Source: CAWIVH01 sp963839475
GTDB taxonomy: Bacteria; Acidobacteriota; UBA6911
Length of the DNA stretch: 64,000 bases
NCBI GenBank assembly: GCA_963839475.1
Contig: CAWIVH010000006.1
Location: forward strand, 186,001-250,000
Reading direction: 5' to 3'
The notes beneath the pieces are model-generated. The model saw nothing but the letters and a program-made list of their open reading frames with translations, searched no databases and was not told the DNA's origin. This document shows positions 38,386 to 47,611 of the stretch, in pieces. Position numbers and translations under genes: made by a program. How positions within the stretch are numbered: the first letter of the stretch is position 1; each line of letters starts with the position of its first letter.

Positions 38386-39171
38386 TCATGATCGGGAGGT
38401 TGAAGGCCGATCCGGCGGTGCGGGATCGGATCGCCGGGATTTTCGGGAGCGGCGCAAGCTCGACAGCTCGACCTGGGTCAGTTCGCGGTATTTTCCTACT
38501 TCGAGCCCGCTCAAGGTGAGGGAGCCAATTCGGGTGCGGACTAGCTTCAGCACCTGAAATCCGATCGCCTCCATCATTCTTCGAACCTCACGGTTTTTGC
38601 CTTCCGTGAGCACTACCTCCAGCCAGCTGTATTTCCCGCGATCTTCGATTTTGCGAACGCTTTCAGGACGGGCAAAATCCCCGCGTTTCAAGGCGACTCC
38701 CTCCATCAGTTTTTGAAGCGCATCTTCGCCGGCCAGTGCATTCAGTTTCACAAGATAAGTCTTTTCCACTCCTGAATCGGGATCGGTGACGTGGTTGGCA
38801 AATTCGGTGTCATTGGTCAGAAGGAGAAGACCGGAACTGTCCTGGTCCAACCGGCCTATCGGAGATACCCAGGCCAGTTTTTTGTCCAGGAGTTCATAAA
38901 TGGTTTTTCGACCCTGCGGATCACCGTGGCTTGTTATAACCCCTTTCGGCTTGTAGAGCACGAGGTAGACCTTGCGAACCGGCTTGAGACGCTTCCCATC
39001 CAGGTGAATTACATCGACCGACGGTCGGATCCAGGCATCGGGATCCAAAACGATGCGCCCATTGACCTTCATTCGCCCGCTGCGGATGATCTCCCTGCCC
39101 GACGTGCGAGAGGCTAATCCAAAACGGGAAAGCACCCGGTCCAGCGTCATCTGCTCCTTGCCTGCCGCCAT
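38386..39171 (-). CDS. RsuA/RluB-family pseudouridine synthase
   Basis: A 261-residue enzyme that turns uridine into pseudouridine in rRNA. An S4 RNA-binding domain is at the N-terminus (LDRVLSRFGLASRTSGREII). The catalytic aspartate lies in the motif GRLDQDSSGLLLLTND, and the family C-terminal motif is KNREVRRMMEAIGFQVLKLVR. This fits RluB/RluF/RsuA, most likely the large-subunit enzyme. Three in-frame ATGs are possible (39192, 39171, 39150); 39171 has AGGAG seven bases upstream and is chosen. The C-terminal tail is Arg/Ser-rich. Confidence 0.93.
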   Translation of the reverse strand: MAAGKEQMTLDRVLSRFGLASRTSGREIIRSGRMKVNGRIVLDPDAWIRPSVDVIHLDGKRLKPVRKVYLVLYKPKGVITSHGDPQGRKTIYELLDKKLAWVSPIGRLDQDSSGLLLLTNDTEFANHVTDPDSGVEKTYLVKLNALAGEDALQKLMEGVALKRGDFARPESVRKIEDRGKYSWLEVVLTEGKNREVRRMMEAIGFQVLKLVRTRIGSLTLSGLEVGKYRELTQVELSSLRRSRKSRRSDPAPPDRPSTSRS

Positions 39172-39290
39172 CGGTCGACTCCTGTCTGGCATCCCTTTAC
39201 CGGAGGTAGCGGCCTCCAGGTGAAACCATTAAACCACATATCTCCTCGGGCAGCAGGAGAATTGGCAGTCATCCAGAATGTAAATACGGC

Positions 39291-39389
39291 CGAACCGCAA
39301 AAACCAATCGAACCACTAAGACCGCTAAGACTGCTAAGACTGCTAAGCTATTGTTTATAAAACTTTGTGGTCTTGGTGGTCTTTGCGTT
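39291..39389. repeat. Inverted array of tandem 9-mers
   Basis: Four consecutive 9-mers, ACCACTAAG, ACCGCTAAG, ACTGCTAAG and ACTGCTAAG, fill 39312-39347. After a 15-base AT-rich spacer, three 9-mers in opposite orientation follow at 39363-39389 (CTTTGTGGT, CTTGGTGGT, CTTTGCGTT). Degenerate units extend the left arm back to 39291. Single-strand pairing would give a long imperfect hairpin. It lies in the 641-base gap between the pseudouridine synthase and the multiheme cytochrome genes. Confidence 0.8.
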
Positions 39390-39812
39390 TCAATCGCGAG
39401 CATCTCAAGTTTCCAGAAAAGCCGCTAAGAATTCAAAGGCAGCATTAGCCCGGTCGGCGGAAGCCTCCGGGTGGGGCAAATTACCCACCTGCATGGCCAC
39501 ATAATCAATTCACCTCAAATCGACCTTCCCTGGTGAGGATTCGGGCCTTCTTTATTAGCCAGGGATTGGAATCCATTAAGGACCAGGAATGAGGCTCGAA
39601 TATTTGTAAGTCAAATGTATGCAATGTCTTTTGGGATAGTGGGTGCGAACGGGAAGCAAGATTGGGAGTTCGCGGGGATTATTGCGAACATGCTTTTTAG
39701 CTTGGTACCGATTTTGCATCAAAGGAGTGTTTGTGGAGAGGTGTATCTATATACGGATGGCCAGATCGCAATCTTAAACAGGTTCTCTGGAAATCTCGGA
39801 GTCCTATTAGAA
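39390..39812 (+). other. Long leader of the multiheme cytochrome operon
   Basis: This interval should hold the promoter and untranslated leader of the cytochrome genes. A hairpin (GGTGGG at 39470-39475 with CCCACC at 39484-39489) is the only clear structure. The reading frame of the cytochrome gene is open from 39615, but that segment has no haem motif or signal and is taken as non-coding. No known riboswitch is recognised. Confidence 0.35.
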
Positions 39813-42581
39813 ATGAAATTTCGCATCCATCTCTGGACAATTCTGGTTCTATGCTGCCTGCCCGTCTGGGCCAATGCGCAGACTCCGGAAGACTGTTTTA
39901 CATGTCATGGAGACAAGACCCTGACAACGAAAAGGGGGAGCAGAACAATTTCCCTGTTCGTGGATCAAAAAAAATTCGCGGCCTCGATCCATGGCAAACA
40001 GAACTGCATCGATTGCCATGTCGACCTCGAGAAGAAGGAGTTGCCGCACGAGGAGAGGCTGAAACCGGTTCAGTGTGGAGGCTGCCATAGTGACGAGGAA
40101 AAGCAGCACTCCGAATCCCTTCATGGAAAAGCCATTTCCCGGGGAGACCCGCTGGCGCCTCGCTGCAAGGACTGCCATGGAAACCATGACATCGTCGCGG
40201 CCAAGGATCCCCGCTCGCCGGTAGCGCCTCAGCGTATTCCCTACCTCTGTGGGAAGTGCCACTCGGAGGGAGCCCCGGTTCAAAAACAGCGGGAAATCCA
40301 TCAATCGAACATACTGACCAATTACACCGAAAGCATCCATGGCGAAGCCTTGATGAAAAAGGGGCTCTCGGTCACCGCGACCTGCATTTCCTGCCACACC
40401 TCGCATAACATTCTGAAGCACACGGATGCTCGTTCTTCGATCGCCCGCCAGAACATCGCCGCTACCTGTTCCAAATGTCATTCTCAGATCGAGGAAGTTC
40501 ATCGCAAAGTCATCCGGGGTGAGCTGTGGGAGAAAGAAGTTCATGTCCTTCCGGCTTGCGTCGATTGCCATCAGCCGCACAAGGCAAGAAAGGTCTTTTA
40601 TGACCAGGGGATGGCCGACAAGGACTGCCTGAGCTGTCATGAGAGGCCCTCGATCAAGTCCTCTAAAGACGGCCGCTCTCTATTCGTGAACCAGGCATTA
40701 ATTGGATCATCGATTCACGTGGGCAAGGCATGCAGTCAGTGCCATTCCGGCGTGAGTCCCTCGAAAGTCCGCCCCTGCGAAACCATCAAGCAGAAAGTAG
40801 ATTGCGCTTCCTGCCACGCGGCGGTTGTCCAGCAGTATCAGAAAAGCACCCACGGGCAGTTGAACGCGAAGCAAGACAACAACGCCCCGACCTGCAAACA
40901 GTGTCACGGCGACCATGGCGTGTTGGGGAAGAAGAATCCAAAGTCCGTTACCTTCCCTACTAACGTGCCCAACCTTTGCGCCCGTTGTCACCGGATCGGC
41001 CAGAAAGCACAGGTCAGCTACACCGGCGCAGAGAAAGAAATCGTGGAGCGCTACACGGAAAGCATTCACGGCAAAGGGCTGCTGAAAAGCGGGCTGGTGG
41101 TCACGGCCATGTGCACCAACTGCCACACCGCGCACAGCGAACTGCCGCATACGGACCCGAATTCGAGCGTGAATCCCAAAAACGTGCCGGCCACCTGCGG
41201 CGCGTGCCACATCGGGATCGAGGAGCAGTTCGAGAACAGCATCCACTCCACCAAGCTGAGCCGGACGGACAAAAAGCTGCCGGTCTGCAACGACTGCCAC
41301 AGTGCCCACACGATCCGGCGGGCCGACGACCAGGGTTTCAAGCTGACGATAATGACCCAGTGCGGCAGGTGCCACGAGGAGATCGCCAAAACCTACTTCG
41401 ATACCTATCACGGAAAGGTATCCCAGCTTGGCTACACCAAAACGGCCAAGTGCTACGACTGCCATGGTGCGCACGACATTCTGCCCGTGGGAAACCCGAA
41501 ATCGCATCTATCGCGCAACAACGTGACGGCCACGTGCCAGAAGTGCCATGAGGGTGCCACGAGGCGCTTTGCGGGCTACCTGACACATGCAACCCATCAT
41601 GACCCGGCCAAATATCCGTTCCTTTTCTGGGCATTCTGGGGAATGACCGGCCTCCTGATCGGGACTTTCACGATCGGCGGCGCCCACACATTAATGTGGC
41701 TGCCCCGCGCGCTTAAGATGCGGCGCGAATTCGGCAAAGTGGAGGTGACGGAGGGTGCGCGCGAATACGAACGATTCAGCCGGCTGAACCGGGTGCTGCA
41801 TGTCGTCATGATCTTGAGTTTTATAAGCCTCGCGCTGACCGGGATGACCTTGAAGTTTTCGTATACAAGATGGGCCAGCGTCCTCTCACACCTGCTTGGC
41901 GGCTATGAGACTGCCGGCAACATCCACCGATTTGCCGCCCTCATGATGATCGGCATTTTCATCGCGCACATTTACGACATGATCCGGCGCAAGAAAGAGG
42001 CAAAAAAGACCTGGCGTCAGATCCTTTTCGGTCCCGATACCATGCTGCCGACACGCAAGGATCTGGACGACCTGATCGGCTCCGTGAAGTGGTTCCTGGG
42101 CCTCGGCAAGCGCCCGGCGTACGGCCGCTGGACTTATTGGGAAAAATTCGATTATTTCGCGGTTTTCTGGGGCATTTTTGTCATCGGCTCCACCGGAATG
42201 ACCCTGTGGTTTCCGCAATTCTTCACCCGATTCATGCCCGGATGGTTCTTGAATGTCGCGACCATCGTACACAGCGACGAGGCGCTCCTGGCCACCGGAT
42301 TCATATTTACCGTTCATTTCTTTAATACCCACTTACGGCCTGAGAAATTCCCGATGGACATCGTGGTGTTTACCGGGCGGATGTCGATTGAGGAACTCAA
42401 ACACGACAAACCGGCCGAATACGATGCCATGGTTCGAAACGGAGAGTTGGAAAAGCACCTTGTCGATCCCTACCCTCCCATCGTGATCAGGCTCATTCGC
42501 ACCTTCGCCTGGACAGCGCTCGCAGTCGGGTTTTTTATGGTGATCGGGATTGTATATGCCATGCTTTTTGCCTATCGTTGA
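39813..42581 (+). CDS. 19-haem c-type cytochrome fused to a cytochrome b-like membrane domain
   Basis: A 922-residue protein. The signal peptide ends near WANAQ. Residues about 30-580 hold 19 CxxCH motifs, arranged as repeats in which a CxxCHxxH pair is joined by a HG-containing segment (SIHGEAL, STHGQLN, SIHGKGL). Residues about 600-920 form a membrane domain with histidine-bearing helices (LNRVLHVVMILSFISLALTG, NIHRFAALMMIGIFIAHIYD) as in cytochrome b561/formate-dehydrogenase gamma subunits. The layout resembles the Geobacter CbcL fusion but has many more haems. It probably takes electrons from menaquinol and passes them across the periplasm. The ATG at 39813 is chosen because it starts the signal peptide. 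Confidence 0.9.
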   Translation: MKFRIHLWTILVLCCLPVWANAQTPEDCFTCHGDKTLTTKRGSRTISLFVDQKKFAASIHGKQNCIDCHVDLEKKELPHEERLKPVQCGGCHSDEEKQHSESLHGKAISRGDPLAPRCKDCHGNHDIVAAKDPRSPVAPQRIPYLCGKCHSEGAPVQKQREIHQSNILTNYTESIHGEALMKKGLSVTATCISCHTSHNILKHTDARSSIARQNIAATCSKCHSQIEEVHRKVIRGELWEKEVHVLPACVDCHQPHKARKVFYDQGMADKDCLSCHERPSIKSSKDGRSLFVNQALIGSSIHVGKACSQCHSGVSPSKVRPCETIKQKVDCASCHAAVVQQYQKSTHGQLNAKQDNNAPTCKQCHGDHGVLGKKNPKSVTFPTNVPNLCARCHRIGQKAQVSYTGAEKEIVERYTESIHGKGLLKSGLVVTAMCTNCHTAHSELPHTDPNSSVNPKNVPATCGACHIGIEEQFENSIHSTKLSRTDKKLPVCNDCHSAHTIRRADDQGFKLTIMTQCGRCHEEIAKTYFDTYHGKVSQLGYTKTAKCYDCHGAHDILPVGNPKSHLSRNNVTATCQKCHEGATRRFAGYLTHATHHDPAKYPFLFWAFWGMTGLLIGTFTIGGAHTLMWLPRALKMRREFGKVEVTEGAREYERFSRLNRVLHVVMILSFISLALTGMTLKFSYTRWASVLSHLLGGYETAGNIHRFAALMMIGIFIAHIYDMIRRKKEAKKTWRQILFGPDTMLPTRKDLDDLIGSVKWFLGLGKRPAYGRWTYWEKFDYFAVFWGIFVIGSTGMTLWFPQFFTRFMPGWFLNVATIVHSDEALLATGFIFTVHFFNTHLRPEKFPMDIVVFTGRMSIEELKHDKPAEYDAMVRNGELEKHLVDPYPPIVIRLIRTFAWTALAVGFFMVIGIVYAMLFAYR

Positions 42582-44751
42582 TCGGAATCTTTCCAAGATT
42601 GAATATCGGTTAGGCCTTTGCCTGGCTGTTTGCTTTTTCCTGCTGCCGGCTGCCGCCCGCGCTCAAAAGTCCGAAGACTGCCTCATGTGTCACAGCGACA
42701 AAAGCCTGACCATGAAAAAGGGCGAGCGTACGGTGGATCTCTTTGTCGATGTCGCGAAGCTGAAGGGCTCTGCGCACGGATCGGCCGACTGCGTCGATTG
42801 TCACAAGGGATTCAAAGCCGACGAGATGCCCCACGCCAAGGTCATTCGGCCGGTCGACTGCCAGTCCTGCCACGACATCATCGCCTATCCGAAAAGCGTG
42901 CACGGCAAGCTGGTGGGAGAGGAAGGCAAGAAAAAAGCCGTCGTGGCCGCAGCATGCAAAGACTGCCACGGCACTCACAATATCCTGTCACCCAAGGATC
43001 CCAAATCCCTGGCGAACCGTTCCCATCCTTCGCAAACTTGCGGCAAGTGCCATCAGGACGCCGAAAAGCATTTCGAACAGTCGGCGCACGGCCAGGCACT
43101 GGCGCAAAACGTGAAAGGCGCCCCTTCCTGTATCGACTGTCATGGCGAGCACAACGTCGAGCCCACCGATAGCCGTCAATCGCCGATGTACAAAACCAGC
43201 GAAGCCAAGGTGTGCCTGCGCTGCCATCAGAACGACGAGAATGTGCGGCAGCGGGTGGGGCCGTCAGCCGGATTCATCGGGGCTTATGAAACCAGCGTCC
43301 ACGGGCTCGCTCTCGCCGCCGGAAATGAGAAAGCGGCAACCTGCAGCGACTGTCATGGCGCCCACGACATGAAGAGGGGCAAAGATCCAACTTCGAGCGT
43401 CAACAAATGGAACATTCCCCAAACCTGCGCCCGCTGCCACACGGACATCGCCAAGATTTACGGCGAGAGCATCCACGGCAAGGCGCTTCAGTGGGGCTCG
43501 AAAGACGCACCCTCGTGCACGGAATGCCACGGAGAGCACCAGATTTACGCCCCGAAGGACCCCCGGTCGCGGGTCGCTGCCAAGAATGTGTCCGTGCAAG
43601 TCTGCGCCCCGTGTCACAGTTCCGTCCAGCTGACCCAAAAGTTCGGGATGTCCAGCCAGCGATTCCAGACCTTTGAAGACAGCTATCATGGCCTGGCCTC
43701 CAGGGGAGGCTCGGTGGCGGTGGCCAACTGCGCCAGTTGCCATGGCGTTCACAACATCAAACAGTCTTCGGACCCGACGTCCACCATCAACAAGGCAAAC
43801 CTGGCAACGACCTGCGGAGCCTGCCATCCGGGCGCCGGTGCGAATTTCGCGAAGGGTTCCGTACATATCACCCTCGCACCCCAGGGGGACAAAGTCCTTT
43901 ACTGGATCCGGAACATATACATCTGGATGATCGTGCTGGTGGTCGGCGGGATGACCGTGCACAACCTGCTCGACTTCGTGAAGAAGGGCAAGCACGTCCT
44001 TGCCGTCCGGAGGGGCTACCACCCCCGTCATCATCATGGCCCGACGCACTACGTACGCATGACCCTGAACGAGCGTCTCCAGCATGCAACCATGTTCTCC
44101 AGCTTTATCATTCTCGTCGTCACTGGCTTCATGCTCAAATTCCCCGATGCCTGGTGGGTGATACCAATCCGGCAAATGAGTGAAAAGGTGTTCGAGGTAC
44201 GGAGTCTGACTCACCGGATCGCCGGCATTGCCATGATCGCGGTGAGCGCCTTCCACCTTTTTTACCTTTTCTTAACGGATCGTGGCCGGGGTTTGCTGCG
44301 CAGCCTCCTGCCCAAGGTCCAGGATGCCCGCGACGTCGTACTGCAGATCAAGTATTACCTCAAAATCTCGGAATCCAGGCCGCGATTCCACCGCTTCGGC
44401 TACATCGAAAAAGCCGAGTACTGGGCCCTCGTCTGGGGCGTCATCGTCATGGCCGCCACCGGCCTGATTCTCTGGTTCGACAACTTCTTCATCAACAAGC
44501 TGACGAAGCTCGGGTGGGATATCGCCCGCACCATCCACTACTACGAAGCCTGCCTGGCAACGCTGGCGATTATCGTCTGGCACTTTTATTTCGTGATCTT
44601 CAACCCCGAGGTCTACCCGATGAATCTGGCATGGTTCACCGGCAAGCTCACGGAAGAGGAGATGGCCAACGAACATCCGCTCGAACTCGAAGAGATCCTG
44701 GGGGAAAAGATAGAGGACATCGAAGAATCCGTCGAAGAAGAGGTCGGATGA
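42556..44751 (+). CDS. 13-haem c-type cytochrome fused to a cytochrome b-like membrane domain
   Basis: A 731-residue paralogue of the preceding gene, whose 3' end it overlaps by 26 bases. After a signal peptide ending AAARAQ there are 13 CxxCH motifs in residues about 40-425, again with HG-containing linkers (SVHGKLV, SAHGQAL, SIHGKAL). The membrane domain (about 450-690) has helices such as LTHRIAGIAMIAVSAFHLFY and ARTIHYYEACLATLAIIVWHF, with histidines suited to bind b haems. The tail is strongly acidic (EEILGEKIEDIEESVEEEVG). The overlap implies translational coupling and a joint complex with the 19-haem protein. Confidence 0.9.
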   Translation: MPCFLPIVDRNLSKIEYRLGLCLAVCFFLLPAAARAQKSEDCLMCHSDKSLTMKKGERTVDLFVDVAKLKGSAHGSADCVDCHKGFKADEMPHAKVIRPVDCQSCHDIIAYPKSVHGKLVGEEGKKKAVVAAACKDCHGTHNILSPKDPKSLANRSHPSQTCGKCHQDAEKHFEQSAHGQALAQNVKGAPSCIDCHGEHNVEPTDSRQSPMYKTSEAKVCLRCHQNDENVRQRVGPSAGFIGAYETSVHGLALAAGNEKAATCSDCHGAHDMKRGKDPTSSVNKWNIPQTCARCHTDIAKIYGESIHGKALQWGSKDAPSCTECHGEHQIYAPKDPRSRVAAKNVSVQVCAPCHSSVQLTQKFGMSSQRFQTFEDSYHGLASRGGSVAVANCASCHGVHNIKQSSDPTSTINKANLATTCGACHPGAGANFAKGSVHITLAPQGDKVLYWIRNIYIWMIVLVVGGMTVHNLLDFVKKGKHVLAVRRGYHPRHHHGPTHYVRMTLNERLQHATMFSSFIILVVTGFMLKFPDAWWVIPIRQMSEKVFEVRSLTHRIAGIAMIAVSAFHLFYLFLTDRGRGLLRSLLPKVQDARDVVLQIKYYLKISESRPRFHRFGYIEKAEYWALVWGVIVMAATGLILWFDNFFINKLTKLGWDIARTIHYYEACLATLAIIVWHFYFVIFNPEVYPMNLAWFTGKLTEEEMANEHPLELEEILGEKIEDIEESVEEEVG

Positions 44752-44755
44752 ATCC

Positions 44756-46087
44756 GTGGTGCTGGACAAGATTTTCAAGCTTCGTGAAAACGGGACCGAT
44801 ATAAAGACCGAGGTAATAGGGGGCGTCACGACTTTCATGACGCTTTCCTACATACTCTTCGTCCAGCCGACGGTGCTTTCGGCCTGTGGTATGGACTTCG
44901 GCTCCGTTTTGACGGCCACCTGCATCGCCAGCGCTTTGGCGACCTTCCTGATGGGATTTTACGCCAACTACCCGATCGCGCTTGCTCCGGGGATGGGGCA
45001 GAATTTCTTCTTTGCCTACACGGTGGTCCTGCAAATGGGAATCCCCTGGCCGAAGGCGCTGGGGGCTGTGTTCATTTCCGCCGTTCTTTTTCTGGCGCTC
45101 TCGTTTTTCGGCTTTCGTGAAAGATTGATCGACGGGATTCCCGATTCGCTGAAGGAAGCGATCGCGGTTGGCATCGGCCTGTTCATCGCTTTCGTGGGTT
45201 TTCAATGGGCGGGCATTGTGGCCGCATCTCCCGGGACCATGGTGGCTTTGGGACCGTTGAAAAGCCGGCCCGTCCTGCTGTCCATTTTCGGGCTCGGCTT
45301 CACACTGGTGCTCCAGGCACTTCGAGTGCGCGGAGCCATCCTCTGGGGGATTTTGGCGACTGCGGCCCTGGGATTGCCCCTGGGAGTCGTTCATTACCAC
45401 GGCCTGGCCGGGGGCTTCCCGGGCATTTCCTCCACCCTGTTACGACTCGACATCAAGGGAGCCTTCGATCTCGGACTGTTCAGCGTGATCTTTGTGTTTT
45501 TCTTCCTCGCGCTATTCGACACAGTGGGTACGCTGATCGGAGTCAGCAGCCAGGCCGGGCTGATGGTGAACGGAAAACTCCCGAGAGCGAGGCAGGCGCT
45601 GGCGGCGGATGCATTTGGATCGGTGGCGGGATCGGTGTTGGGAACCTCGACTATCACCGCCTACATCGAAAGCGCTGCCGGGGTGGCCGAAGGCGGCCGC
45701 ACGGGTCTGAGCAACTTCGTGACAGGCACTTTGATGCTGCTCAGCCTGTTTTTTTACCCGCTGACACGGATGGCCGGTGAGGGGGTTCCGATGGCAGCCG
45801 GAGGGCGAATTTATCCCGTCGTTGCGCCGGCACTGATCGTCGTGGGAAGCATGATGCTTCAGAACGTGAGACGGATCCGGTGGGAGGATCCCACGGAAGC
45901 CATCCCCTCGTTTCTGACAATGGTTATCATGCCGTTCGCCTACAGTATCACCGAGGGGATTGCCTTCGGATTCATTTCCTATGCGGTTCTCAAGCTGATC
46001 GCGGGGCGAGGGCGCGAGGTTCACTGGATCGTTTACCTCTTCGCCCTCTTATTCCTGCTGCGCTACGCCCTGGCGGGAAGCGGCTAA
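44756..46087 (+). CDS. NCS2-family purine permease (AzgA/PbuG type)
   Basis: A 443-residue transporter with 12-14 membrane helices that imports adenine, hypoxanthine or guanine with protons. Family landmarks are VIGGVTTFMTLSYILFVQP, PGMGQNFFFAY, FSVIFVFFFLALFDTVGTLIG and AGSVLGTSTITAYIESAAGV. The start is a GTG at 44756, only four bases after the cytochrome stop, so it probably belongs to the same transcript. No functional link between a purine permease and multihaem cytochromes is known to me, and the linkage may be accidental. Confidence 0.92.
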   Translation: MVLDKIFKLRENGTDIKTEVIGGVTTFMTLSYILFVQPTVLSACGMDFGSVLTATCIASALATFLMGFYANYPIALAPGMGQNFFFAYTVVLQMGIPWPKALGAVFISAVLFLALSFFGFRERLIDGIPDSLKEAIAVGIGLFIAFVGFQWAGIVAASPGTMVALGPLKSRPVLLSIFGLGFTLVLQALRVRGAILWGILATAALGLPLGVVHYHGLAGGFPGISSTLLRLDIKGAFDLGLFSVIFVFFFLALFDTVGTLIGVSSQAGLMVNGKLPRARQALAADAFGSVAGSVLGTSTITAYIESAAGVAEGGRTGLSNFVTGTLMLLSLFFYPLTRMAGEGVPMAAGGRIYPVVAPALIVVGSMMLQNVRRIRWEDPTEAIPSFLTMVIMPFAYSITEGIAFGFISYAVLKLIAGRGREVHWIVYLFALLFLLRYALAGSG

Positions 46088-46096
46088 GAAAAAATT

Positions 46097-46858
46097 TCAA
46101 TCGTAAACCGAAATCCGGCTGAAGGTGAGAACCAGGTGCGAATCCACGGCTCGGCCGTTGTGGCTTGCGGGTCGGAAGCGCGCGCTCTGGATCATGTCGC
46201 TGAAGTCGCTCAGAAGCGCATTGTCCGAAGAGTACTCGAGAACATCTTGAATCTGCGCCACTCCCATCCGGTCCACTTTGGTCACCACCGAGATCGAGTC
46301 GTCATGCGAGGCATGCGACGCATTCTGGCTGAAATTGAGCAGGTACAGATCGTTGATCTGGGGATCACTGGGGGGTATGGGCCTTCTCTGGGCTTCCATT
46401 CGGGACATTCCCAGGTTTTTCATAAGCATCTGGGGAAGCTGCTGGCGCAGAGCACTTCGGTCGGCATCCTGGCGATCCACATAGATCGGCTGCACGGCCG
46501 CCACGATGGCGCAGAAGAGAACGAAGGTCGCCGCAGAACCGAGCAGCCGGGTCACATACCACAGCCCTTCCGTCGTCCGGATGATGGACCATCGATATTC
46601 GAGCGCCTGGCGTAACATGGCGCGCCAAGTCTCCCGCCGGGCCTTCTCCAGGCGAAGGTGGACGAGGCGGTGGAGGTATTCCGGCGCCTCGACCTTCTCC
46701 AGGGATGCCAGCTTCTGACGCAGCCGGCGCAAACGCTCGAATTCCGTTCTGCAGGCAGTGCATCCCCCCAGATGGTCGGCGACGCGGCAAGACCCCTCTT
46801 CTTCCAAAACCTCATCGAGGTATGCCGATAAAATCGGCAAGATTTTTTCGCATTTCAT
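46097..46858 (-). CDS. Anti-sigma factor with zf-HC2 domain and TonB-like C-terminal domain
   Basis: A 253-residue single-pass membrane protein. The N-terminal zinc-binding anti-sigma domain is seen as C3, then H29-x3-C33-x2-C36. A transmembrane helix spans about residues 105-126. The periplasmic end (residues about 187-250) reads SVVTKVDRMGVAQIQDVL then MIQSARFRPASHNGRAVDSH, which matches the pattern of TonB C-terminal domains. It lies 28 bases downstream of the ECF sigma gene and has GGAGG before its ATG. It should hold the sigma factor at the membrane. The TonB-like part is my inference from the pattern and could sense receptors or other envelope proteins. Confidence 0.8.
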   Translation of the reverse strand: MKCEKILPILSAYLDEVLEEEGSCRVADHLGGCTACRTEFERLRRLRQKLASLEKVEAPEYLHRLVHLRLEKARRETWRAMLRQALEYRWSIIRTTEGLWYVTRLLGSAATFVLFCAIVAAVQPIYVDRQDADRSALRQQLPQMLMKNLGMSRMEAQRRPIPPSDPQINDLYLLNFSQNASHASHDDSISVVTKVDRMGVAQIQDVLEYSSDNALLSDFSDMIQSARFRPASHNGRAVDSHLVLTFSRISVYD

Positions 46859-46886
46859 AGAGGACCTCCGATAACTCCCGGTCCCT

Positions 46887-47522
46887 TCAACCCAGAACGC
46901 CGTTCAGCCGCCGCTTCAAGTCTTCGCGGCCTCGCGCAATTCGCGACTTGACGGTGCCCAACGAAATCCCCAGGGATTCTGCAATTTCCTCGTAGGACAT
47001 TCCTTCCACATCTCTCATGACGACCGCAATTCTCTGCTGCACCGGCAACCGCAACAGAGACTGTTCGATCTGGTCACGCTCTTCCCTCAAAAGAACAGTT
47101 TCTTCAGGTGTTTTCCCCGAGGACGCCAGGGAATCCGCCAGGCTGTATCTCCCGTCCGCCGCGAGATGTTCATCCAACGATACCGTGCCTCGCCGCCGCA
47201 GGCGATTCCACCATCGGCACCGGTTTGCCGCGCGATTGACGGTGATCCGATAGATCCAGGTCTTCAAACTGGATTCACCCCGGAACAGGTGCATCTGGCG
47301 GTAAATGATCAGGAACACTTCCTGGCACAGATCGAGCGCTTCCTCACGGTCACCTAGAACCCGGAAGCAGAGCTGGAAAACCATGCCGTTATAGAGTTCA
47401 AACACACGTTCAAACCCGACCGTGACTGCCTCACGGAATCCCGCCGTGTCGGACGACCGGTCCGGCAGGATATTGTCGTTTTCATATCCGGCAATTGCAG
47501 CTTCTTCCGGAAACATTTTCAT
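46887..47522 (-). CDS. ECF-type RNA polymerase sigma factor
   Basis: A 211-residue sigma-70 family protein of the extracytoplasmic-function group. Region 2 is VFELYNGMVFQLCFRVLGDR, with EALDLCQEVFLIIYRQ and the -10-recognising helix SLKTWIYRITVNRAANRCRW. Region 4 is RLPVQQRIAVVMRDVEGMSY with EIAESLGISLGTVKSRIARG. An N-terminal extension of about 30 residues precedes region 2. The next gene is its probable anti-sigma factor. The regulon is unknown; an autoregulatory promoter is expected upstream of 47522 but I cannot assign one. Confidence 0.95.
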   Translation of the reverse strand: MKMFPEEAAIAGYENDNILPDRSSDTAGFREAVTVGFERVFELYNGMVFQLCFRVLGDREEALDLCQEVFLIIYRQMHLFRGESSLKTWIYRITVNRAANRCRWWNRLRRRGTVSLDEHLAADGRYSLADSLASSGKTPEETVLLREERDQIEQSLLRLPVQQRIAVVMRDVEGMSYEEIAESLGISLGTVKSRIARGREDLKRRLNGVLG

Positions 47523-47611
47523 CGTCGCGCCGACCCGCGCTTTCTCACGGGTCTCCTCCGGAAATTATCCTTAAACAATTAGACATGGATTGGAAGCAAA
47601 AGTTCCGTTTT

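Noticed and set aside
39615..39812. N-terminal extension of the 19-haem cytochrome
   Set aside because: The extra 66 residues would come before the signal peptide and show no family feature; ATG 39813 gives a normal exported cytochrome.
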